This document shows positions 55,850 through 64,000 of a stretch of 64,000 nt of DNA, in pieces (position 1 is the first letter of the stretch; each line of letters opens with the position of its first letter). The position numbers and the translations under genes are program-made. The stretch covers positions 32,077,180-32,141,179 of the forward strand of contig OX485808.1 in NCBI GenBank assembly GCA_950295325.1. Direction: 5' to 3'. Source of the DNA: Polytrichum commune (taxonomy: Eukaryota > Streptophyta > Polytrichopsida > Polytrichales > Polytrichaceae). The notes under the pieces are model-generated. The model was not told the DNA's origin. It saw only the letters and a list, made by a program, of their open reading frames with translations, and made no database searches.

Positions 55850-55981
55850 GAAGAAGTCTATGGGCGATGAAAGCAGCTTCTGGCTTCTGGTGAGGCCACG
55901 TTGCATGTGCTTTCACGATCGTCGGATTTGTAACCCTCCTCCCCTGATCTCCTCCATTCCTACCACCACTCATCCACTGCG
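55850..55981 (-). repeat. Repeat L, copy 2
   Basis: Near-identical to 31,405-31,556 with a short internal deletion after 'gatcgtcggattt'. Ends 'cactcatccactgc' in both copies. Confidence 0.7.
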
Positions 55982-56079
55982 TTAAGGTAATGTAGGCAAA
56001 TGCCCAAAAACCAACACGAAGGTAGACTTGCCTAAATCGAACACAACAATAATCAAGGCATGATTGGGAATGTGGTTAG

Positions 56080-56345
56080 ATGTGGATCTAAGAATCGGTA
56101 GTGATGAAACATGTGTTTGAGAGAGATTGGACGACGTGCTCAAAATATACCTATCGTTCGAGGCTCGATAGCCAACATGATTGGACAAACTTGTATGACC
56201 ACTTAAATAATCTTGACGAACTTCATCTTGATCATGTACACGATATTCATATGAGCTCCAAAAATTAATACGAGGCAGATGGCTACGGGCACGATTTGGA
56301 TTTACTAATCAACTTGCACCAATTGCATGCTTCATATCATGCAAG
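56080..56345 (-). mobile_element. MITE family A (longer subfamily), copy 8
   Basis: 'tgtggatctaagaa', 'acatgtgtttgagagagatt', 'acgtgctcaaaatat', 'acatgattgga' and 'catatgagctc' match 41,215-41,470. Confidence 0.6.
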
Positions 56346-57096
56346 AAGTGGGTGCACAGACAAAAGCATCCATCGAAGTCACGTCTTCCTTATGTATTGT
56401 TGTCATGCATTTGAAATCTGAGTCCCCCACATGTATGACTATAGCTTTGGTACAAAATGTTGGTTTTAACCCTAAATGCATGGGCCTATTTCTAAAAAGT
56501 CAAAGCGTTGCATATGAGTGAATATGTTTACTTGAGTATGTGAACATGCTTAGACCATATTTGGATTAATTGTGATTTTTTCATATTACAAGAGATAGAA
56601 TTGAAAATAAATCTACTATAAGCATAAAATTTTATCTGAATTGTCATTTGTGGTAGGGATAGTATGTATTCATTAGTAGGTTAGAAGATGCACATGAAAA
56701 AGCTACAAGAGTGCACACGATTGAAGTGTCCCTACGGTTCAATATGCATTTTGGGCACTCAAATTTCAATTTTCTCAACAACATTGAATCTACAAATTAG
56801 GTTTTTTGGCTTAATCCCAATGGTCAATAGATGCATCATAACCTAACTTGAACATCTTGTGAGAAGAGTATCTCCAAAAAAAAAGTTCTAAATATGAATG
56901 AATTTGACGCTTTGACAGAAAATGACCACTTTGTGGTCACCCAAACATTTACAAGTTAGGTTCACTGTTGGGGTGCGTACACCCAAAAACCAACATTATA
57001 TACCATTATCATACATGTGCAAGCTTGAAATGTACAACAATGGAACTCACATATTGTTGGGGTTTGGCTTCGCTTACCTTAAATTCTTATGGGAAG
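56346..57096. other. No gene or element recognised
   Basis: AT-rich. A frame of 64 codons at 56,327-56,521 shows no known motif. Confidence 0.4.
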
Positions 57097-57290
57097 CCCA
57101 ATGAAAGCTCTTTTTCTTTTTCTTTTTCTCTTGGAACACAGAAGACACTTGACCACTTGACTAGTTTTCTGTCAAATAGAGAGACGATTTCACGACTGGG
57201 ATTCGAACCGCCAACCAGTCCGTTCGGTTTAGGTACCTCTCCACTATCAACCGGTAGTTTAGGGTCATCTCGGACCACCCAATGGAAGCT
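57097..57290 (-). mobile_element. SINE family B, copy 5, with 13-bp target duplication
   Basis: Flanks CCCAATGAAAGCT (57,097-57,109) and CCCAATGGAAGCT (57,278-57,290) differ at one base. The minus strand reads TGGTCCGAGATGACCC, then GTTGATAGTGGAGAGG (a likely A-box region), B box GGTTCGAATCC, the shared block, the short 3' half as in copy 3, and an AAAAAG-type tail. It is the cleanest family B copy, about 168 bp. Confidence 0.92.
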
Positions 57291-58147
57291 TCAAGAAGTT
57301 GCCCACAAGGTTTCTCCATGTGGCCTCGTGCCACAACCTTCCAAACAAGCGCGGTAAGTTCCTAAGGTCAACAACAAAAGAGAAAAAGAAAAGCAAAATG
57401 TTGTAACAATTATGATGATGGGGGAAGAGACAACGGAATTGCCTTGAAGTTATTCACACAAGAATAAGGTTGGGATTCTCCGGGCTCGCCTACAATTGTA
57501 CACCTATGTGATAAGTGGACATGTAGCTTGGACTCGGTCCAACTTATAAAATATACTATACACACACTCCACATATAGTGGACTTTTGAAGTGGTGGGTC
57601 CACGGCTTTGGAAGCATTCGAATGAATACCAACCGTTTGGAGTTGGGAGACTCACGGCAACTTATTAAGTTATTAGATACACGGGTGTAGGTTCCGAGAA
57701 GTTGGCCGCCGCCATCACGGTTTTATTTACTCCGAATATGCTCGCCCTTTATCGCAAGGATCTCGAACTTACCCCAAAGACAAATATACGCACAAAATAA
57801 TGGGCTAGTATAAGGGTTCAAAGTGTTGGAGTAAAAGACAAGTGCGGTGTACGAGCTTGAGGGTTGGAAAGAGCTTACAATTTTAGCTCTTGGCTTATCA
57901 TGGCATCCAACATCTTTGTTTTTGAGGTTTTACATTTACTTGGCTAAAATTGTTGATTAGGTTTTCATTTAGTTGAGGTATTTCCAATGCAGTTATGTTA
58001 GGCACGATTTAGATTCACAAACGTGTCATTAGGTTGCATTTTTACTTCTTGTAGTTGATCATCCATCAACAAGGATTTCTCTACATTTGTGTTCATGATG
58101 TGGTTTCAACTACGTTGATGTGTACAATTTAGTCGTTTCTTTAACCG
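57291..58147. other. No gene recognised
   Basis: Single-copy-looking sequence. An 81-codon minus frame (57,410-57,655) has no known motif. Confidence 0.4.
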
Positions 58148-58345
58148 TGCAAATGTTGGATCAAAATTGGATTACAAGAACTCTTAGTGTTTTTATCCAT
58201 TCTTATAGTAGCAAAAACAACAACATAATTAATAAATAAATAATCGTGTATAACTTATGTTCTTGTGGTGATAAATATTCAACATAGTCTGGAATGTCGT
58301 TCAATTAGCATGGGACAATCAAATTTGCACATATCAATGTACATG
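58148..58345 (+). repeat. Dispersed repeat Y, copy 3
   Basis: 'aaattggattacaagaa', 'ttcaacatagtctggaatgt' and 'gggacaatcaaatttgcaca' correspond to the copies at 29.2 and 35.5 kb. Confidence 0.5.
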
Positions 58346-58429
58346 TATGATCCAATTATGCTTCATATCCAAGTCAAGTCCTCATAAGAAGGAGCCAAAT
58401 AGCATAATTTAGGTGGTCCCATTCATCCA

Positions 58430-58690
58430 TAAATTTAGTGGTCTCAAAATTGAAGTGGTATCGTTCATGCACATATATCATCACATAATTCAGGTGGTCT
58501 CATTCATCCAACATAAAAGCCATGAAATATTACACATCCAGGGGTGAGTGCATTTACTTGATTTGACATCAAAATTAGCATTAGAGACCCCGAGTAGAGT
58601 AATTTTTGAAAGTCATGTGAGATGAATCAACCACAAACTTATAGGGATCAAGTTTTTAGGTTAGATAGACGAAGGTACAATTTTCATGGT
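58430..58690 (+). repeat. Dispersed P-family copy
   Basis: 'tcatccaacataaaagccat' and 'gaaat', 'ttgatttgacat', 'gagatgaatcaaccacaaac' and 'ttataggg' are P blocks. No microsatellite follows here. Confidence 0.65.
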
Positions 58691-59475
58691 CGTGTCTCAG
58701 TTAAACCCAAGAGAGAATATAGTGGGGGCCATGTATAGTCAATTTTAAACACCCCTCCCACACCCCCTCCCCAAAAAAAACAATGTGAATCACATGATCG
58801 ATTGAATAGACCAAATGTAATGTTTTGAGATTTATGCGTCATGGTCTATTGGGGATTCCTAAGGCCTACCTCAAAGAGATACACACGGAAAAGACTCGTA
58901 GAAAACATGTAGGATATTAAAATGACATTCTCATATACTAAAAATGACACGAGCCTTGGCCTAAGAGTCAACACGACTTAGACCACAACCTATGCCTAAA
59001 CAAACTGCAACTTTAAACTTCCAAATACCATATGTGATAAGCAAGTTCAACACTTTGGTGCCAAACTCCTAATTACTTGAGGTGTTGGGTGGGGTCATGT
59101 AGAGGCTCCAACTAATAGAAGAATCAGCATGTGGCACTTTGCTCAAGATTTGATTTCACTTGTGTTGAACATGCTTATCACCTACGGTTATCTCTCACTC
59201 CAATTTTGATATAAAATCACTCCTAATTTAGATCTTACACATATGTGATGTGTTGGTTGTATAAAAACACATTTTCGAAATGTTGGCTTGGTCAATTTGT
59301 CACCATATTTAACACAAATACTTTAGAGTTTTCCTATTAGATGACTTGGATGGAATGCACTAGTGTCAATTGTGCATTATGCAAAGGAATGGAGGAGCCC
59401 TAATACATTCCACATATAAGCTAAGAGTCCTCTGAGCTTTTGCACTCAACTTAACCACATCTACTTTTAATACCG
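58691..59475. other. No gene recognised
   Basis: AT-rich with a C/A-rich run near 58,750-58,782. Nothing else identified. Confidence 0.4.
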
Positions 59476-59618
59476 TAGAGGGCTCTCTATTTCATCTTTA
59501 CCTATCTTGGAATGTAGTTTCTATGTGAGATAAAAGTGAGTCTTAGTAAATCTGAGCATGAAACGTGGAAACTTTTAGGGGATAATAACTATTTTGTGTT
59601 AGAATAGAAAACCCTCTA
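59476..59618. mobile_element. MITE family M, copy 2 (139 bp, TA duplication)
   Basis: The left terminal repeat GAGGGCTCTCTATTTC is identical to copy 1; the right complement GAGGGTTTTCTATTC is changed. TA lies on both sides. It also shares 'taaaagtgagtcttagtaaa' and 'gagcatga.acgtgg' with copy 1. Confidence 0.85.
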
Positions 59619-59910
59619 AGATAGTGGATCCTCCGTAGCAACATTTTATAACTATGTAGAAGAAGAAGAGTCTTTTCAAGGTGTCGTATTATTAGAAAGA
59701 TGTCTCTCCTTCTTTCCTTAGAACTAATACTTCTTGTGATCCTCTCTACCCTTCCTACTTTGTGCATTCCTTGGGACAACCCTTGCCATTTTATTATGTT
59801 CAAGCAACTTCTAGTAAGATCCAAGAGCGTGACTATGTGTTCCCACAAAGGAGCAAAAGCACACAAGAAGCAATGAGATACCTAGGAAAAGAAAAGGTGT
59901 TCAACTACTA

Positions 59911-60249
59911 CACTAGATATTGTATTTAGTATTGTATGGTATTTTATGTCAATGTGGTAACTTTTCTAATGACACATCTTATGAACAAGTAATGTCATGC
60001 CAACTTTACATGGTATATTATGCATCCTAGCATTTTTGTAATAAAATATTGTCACAAATTATTGAAATTTGGATGATTAGTTACTTAGTTAGTGACAATA
60101 ACTGCAACATTGTAATTCCATAATGCTAATAAAAAGGATAAGAAATAATGTTAGGTTTACATTTAGTGTTGGTGACACTGCACGGGCGGTTTAAATTTAG
60201 TATTGAGCAAGAAAAGTAAAATTGGTGACACTAAATACAATGTTTAGTG
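59911..60249 (+). mobile_element. MITE family D, complete copy (339 bp)
   Basis: Starts CACTAGATATTGTATTTAG and ends with GACACTAAATACAATG and TTTAGTG; TA on both sides (59,909-59,910 and 60,250-60,251). Interior as at 62,332: 'tatgtcaatgtggtaac', 'tatgcatcct', 'agtgacaataa.tgca', 'gtttacatttagtgttggtg', 'attgagcaag'. Confidence 0.88.
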
Positions 60250-60251
60250 TT

Positions 60252-61229
60252 ACATTGATGGCATGATTTGCCATCAATGTAACTTTGAACAATTTTGTTC
60301 CAATGAGTGCAATTGTCCAAGGAATTTATACATGACTTAATAGCTCACATACAAAGAGTCTTCTAGCCTTATCCCTAGCTTCCATACTCCTCATTGCCTT
60401 ATCTACTCTTATTTGTTGTTTCTATTTAATTTCTAGGTATTTATATGGCTCTTTGAATTGTGCTTTTATATATGGTGTAATGTTGGCTACATTATTTATC
60501 ATCAACCATGAAAATAAAAATTAGAATAATTATCGTGAGCCACACTATTTCTCTAATAATACATTTTCTCACTAATGTGTATTACACCGGCCACATGCTT
60601 TAGTATGACTGGAGATGAATGTGGATCCATACTATCATAACATATAACTCAGCTCCTAATGTGATAAGAGACTTCAATTCTTTTATGTGAAGACAACTCA
60701 TCAATTTTCAAGAGTTTGAAAATTGGTATAGCCCATAGACCGAAAACAAATGTGGTGCATTAATTTTAATACCACACTAAATTGTATATTGGGTTTAATG
60801 ACCTTCAAAAGTTACGAGAGAGAGAGATGATGCTAGCTGAGGGGTTGGTGTGAATGAGAGATGCTTCTTCATCTTGATCACGGTTGTGAACTCATTTGTG
60901 AACCCAGAGCAAGTTTACAAGAGTTGATTACATGTAAAAAACAACACTTGGACCGTAGCATTCAAACCCGTATATGGGGACTATCACATCGTAAGAAGTT
61001 TAAAAAAAAACAAGGCTTGCTTGGGAAGTCCAAAAGGGCCGTGGACTTTGTGGCTAAAATACGTGTGTTGGAGCTCGGGGTCCCTACCAAGGCCCGATTA
61101 TTGGGCCGAGGGAGGCACTCCATAATGCACCAATATGGGGAAAAGCACGGGATTTTCAACTTGGCTTGAGTGCATGGATTCGTATTCCGTGTTGTATCCA
61201 ACAATTGTTGGAAAGAGACGGGCCACTTG
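60252..61229. other. No gene supported
   Basis: A 102-codon plus frame (60,861-61,169) is lysine/arginine-rich in its second half and has no recognised domain. A minus frame overlaps most of it. A palindrome of ACATTGATGGCA and its complement surrounds 60,260-60,280. A short GA run is near 60,823. Confidence 0.4.
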
Positions 61230-61635
61230 TAAGGGATGTGAGTGTTATTCGGTTGATTTTTCATGTTCTCTAACTTCTAGCGAGTCAATTTACACACCAA
61301 AACTTGTGTTTCATTAGCAAATGTATTATGAACTGTCAACCAAAAAAATTCAAATATTCAAAACTCAAAAAATCAAAATTAAAGATCGGATCTCACCTTA
61401 TTTAGTTACGGGTATTGGAAATGCATGATGGTTGATTCCTTAACCGGATTTGTAGGTCTTCTCAGTTGTATTCATTATTGAGTGTGGAGTAAACAATAAA
61501 TTTTGAACATGTAGCCCAATTTCTTTTGAAAAAATGTCTAGATGGTGTTTGTTCTTAGATCCTCACAGAATCACACTCCAATCAAAAGTAGGGGTCCGAG
61601 TAAGAAAAGTTACCAAATAACACTCGCATGCCTCA
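61230..61635 (+). mobile_element. MITE family A, complete copy 9 (406 bp)
   Basis: The left end TAAGGGATGTGAGTGTTATT and the complement of the right end TGAGGCATGCGAGTGTTATT differ at three positions. This is the clearest evidence that family A is bounded by terminal inverted repeats. Non-coding. Confidence 0.88.
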
Positions 61636-61689
61636 TGGCATCTCATGCATTCTTGTAGAATCAAGGTTTTATTTTTTATTTTTTTGTGT

Positions 61690-61960
61690 ATAAGGTTTGT
61701 GGTGTTATGAGATTTATTTTCACGTTTTCCAACTTCCACCAACTAGATATACATAACAAAACGTGTGTGGCATTAGCAGATCTACAATGAAACATGACCA
61801 AAATTCGGATTGAAAATCAAACTTCACCCGGTTTAGTTATGATTATTGAAAGTGCAGGTTTATTGATTTCTTACATGAATACAAAAGTTCTCCCAATTGG
61901 GCTCACTATTGAGTGTGGGGTAGAACACAAAATTGACAAAAGATTAGAAAAGAAAGTGAC
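61690..61960 (+). mobile_element. MITE family A, truncated copy 10
   Basis: Begins TAAGGTTTGTGGTGTTATG and follows A up to 'gctcactattgagtgtgggg', then stops. It lies only 55 bp after copy 9, in the same direction. Confidence 0.75.
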
Positions 61961-62331
61961 ATAATTGGACCACATGTCCTTTATGGTTGAGTATTTTCAA
62001 ATTTTTCTCAAAGTTGTAGTGTTAGTTGCACTTGTAGTGTTAGTCCACCATAGCTTTGGTTCACTAAGCCCTTGGTCATTTTGTAAAAATCTTCACAAAG
62101 ACTTACTTTCTTGTGTTTCCAAGGATCCCCGGAGGATACCTCAATGATGCTCATACACTCAATACAAGCATGATATGTATTAGTGGCTCTTTTGGTTGAC
62201 ACAACCCCACTAGTCTCTTCCTTAAATAAGTAAAGATATTGGGCCACAAATATGGTGTGTTTGTAATAAGGTATTGTGTTGCCAATACATCGGCCTGAAC
62301 CGAGTTCTCAATATTGTGAGACTTATTACTA
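61961..62331. other. No gene supported
   Basis: Overlapping frames of 60 (plus) and 79 (minus) codons at 61,965-62,247 have no recognised motif. Confidence 0.35.
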
Positions 62332-62701
62332 CACCAAATATTGTATTTAGTGTCATATGGTGTTTTTATGTCAATGTGGTAGCTTTTCTAATGACACTTC
62401 TTATGAATAAGTATAGAAATACTATCATCCCAACTGACTTTTAGTTCAACCACTATGGTAAATTATGCATCCTAAATTTTTGGAATGAAATATTGCCATG
62501 AATGTTTGAAACTTGGATAGAAAATCTCTTGATAAGTGACAATAATTGCAGCATTATAAATCTATAATGCCCCCAAAAAATCGCAAGGATGACAAATTAT
62601 GTTAGGGTTTACATTTAGTGTTGGTGACACTACATAGGTGGTCTACAATTAGTATTGAGCAAGACAAATAGAATTGGTGACACTAAATATAATATTTAGT
62701 G
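62332..62701 (+). mobile_element. MITE family D, complete copy (370 bp)
   Basis: Starts CACCAAATATTGTATTTAG and its right complement is CACTAAATATTATATTTAG. TA on both sides (62,330-62,331 and 62,702-62,703). Longest D copy; used as the reference for the others. Confidence 0.9.
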
Positions 62702-62763
62702 TATTTCTTACGAAAGAAAGTGATATTCCATTATGAAGGGGGTTGTTATTTCATGAGTCACTG

Positions 62764-63064
62764 CACTAAAAATGTTATTTAGTGTTTGACTATATTTAAT
62801 GTTGTTACCACCCTACCCTGCTCAAAACTAATATCCAATTCCTTGACAATTGATGTTAGACATAAGTGTATTGCTACCTTCCCTATTGCCACCTCCTTTC
62901 CTGTGAAGTATAGATTTCATATCCTTCCTAACACTTAATTCAAACATGTAACTTCCACGTATTGCCAAAGTTGATATTTAGTGTTTGAGTTTCCATTTAA
63001 TGTTACTTACTTTCATAGGGTTATTGTCATTTAGTGTATCAAACACTAAATATCATTTTTAATG
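62764..63064 (-). mobile_element. MITE family C, copy 4 (301 bp)
   Basis: The left end CACTAAAAATGTTATTTAG and the right complement CATTAAAAATGATATTTAG match, with the full C interior in reverse ('ccaccctaccctgctcaaaa', 'ttagacataagtgt', 'gccacctcctttcc', 'aacatgtaacttccac'). TA follows at the right; the left pair is TG. Confidence 0.85.
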
Positions 63065-63690
63065 TACTTGTGTTAGGCTATCACACTCAAGTTAGACCCC
63101 GAACTATGAGTTTTATAAGAGTCTAACCCTGACTTACTAAGGGTCATATAATATAAGATAGGGTTGTTACCATGATTATGTACGGCCGATCATGAAAAAC
63201 TTCATGAATTTATATCTAATAAGATAATTACAAACTCTCTTCTTTTGTTAATATGATGGAAATAAAAACCGTGTCTTAACCAATGTCCATTTGGTATATA
63301 GGTGAATGCATGGCATCAATAATCAACATCAATAATGTTATCAAGGAACTTACTCATGGATATCAAAATTGTCACACCAATCATATATTGGTATTTGGTG
63401 GATATGTCAAGGTGAGCAAATATTTGTAAACTTGATTTATTATTTGGATCATTGTCATTCTTAATCATATTGATACCAAGGCCATATAATCTGGGTATGG
63501 AGGCTCTTCCATGGTATATAGATCCGACTGGTAGTTAAATACCCACACCCTACTTGTATATAAATAATGCGAACTACACATTATAAATACCCTAATTGTA
63601 TTTTATTTTATAAATAAAAGAAAATAAATGACGATAGCAATCCAACATTGGTGTCAACTTAAGGTAGATGGGTCTTAAGCGGCTCATTTC
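63065..63690. other. No gene or element recognised
   Basis: AT-rich sequence without notable features. Confidence 0.4.
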
Positions 63691-64000
63691 TATGATTGGA
63701 CCCCGATATTTGTTTGGTATGTGGTTCAATGAGAATCAAAGAGCAAGCATCATAAAAACACATGTTGAAAAGAGATTGGCCTACTTCTTCAAATATAAAT
63801 AACATGTTAACACTCAATGAAATTAATTGAAATGAAATGAAATGAAATTGGCTTTAAAGTCTAGGAAGTTGAAAAGGTTAATGAGACTTAAAGTGCATCA
63901 TGATGGTTTCAAACCACTTAATTCTCTAGAGTGGCGGAGTGTGGTAGCCTTTGTGAGATAGAGGCTAATGTTAACTTGTTGGTCTAATGGAAAGAAAGAT
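63691..64000 (-). mobile_element. MITE family A fragment, copy 11, and weak old repeat
   Basis: 'tatgtggttcaatgagaatc' and 'acatgttgaaaagagattgg' match the A complement at 5,330-5,395. From about 63,830 the sequence loosely resembles 2,812-2,895. The window ends here. Confidence 0.5.

Noticed and set aside
60861-61169. 102-codon plus frame, basic C-terminal half
   Set aside because: No known domain, an overlapping frame on the other strand, and no repeat or transcript evidence. It remains possible but unsupported.

Overview
This is eukaryotic nuclear DNA, most likely from a large, repeat-rich plant-type (streptophyte) genome. The reasons are the absence of any recognisable protein-coding host gene in 64 kb, the many miniature inverted-repeat DNA transposons (MITEs), the tRNA-derived SINEs with polymerase III boxes and target-site duplications, the long (CT)n and poly-G/poly-C tracts and the local satellite arrays. 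The species cannot be named from the sequence; the plant assignment is an inference from the style of the repeats.

Region by region. 1-9.5 kb: a foldback, a MITE (family A), a satellite-like array (family P, 3.24-4.11 kb), a 2.2 kb foldback element (S) that carries a MITE with a SINE inside it, and a tandem array (6.57-8.43 kb) built from the terminal repeat of S. 9.5-20.8 kb: foldbacks (I, O, F, N), TA-flanked MITEs (C, D, E), two tRNA-type SINEs and a nested locus at 19.57-20.80 kb, where one inverted-repeat element (J1) was hit by MITE C in one arm and MITE E in the other, and C was then hit by a SINE. 20.8-26.5 kb: a possible pogo-like element and a satellite of about 15 units, partly organised in 402-bp dimers, interrupted by a foldback and a MITE. 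26.5-39.5 kb: scattered elements, including two with 8-bp target duplications (R and K1, hAT type), then poorly populated DNA. 39.5-45.6 kb: a clean 475-bp inverted repeat (J2), a SINE, MITE A copies and repeat W ending in (CT)n. 45.6-51 kb: a diverged block of direct repeats that contains two copies of the C-terminal zinc-binding tail of a LINE reverse transcriptase. 51-64 kb: more MITEs (A, C, D, M, I), the second hAT-type K element and a SINE.

No operon, pathway or host gene is visible, and the longest open frames lie in inverted repeats or simple sequence. The window is best read as a gene desert in which the order of insertions, the target duplications and the growth of arrays from transposon ends can be worked out from the sequence itself. 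Family letters (A, C, D and so on) are labels local to this annotation.
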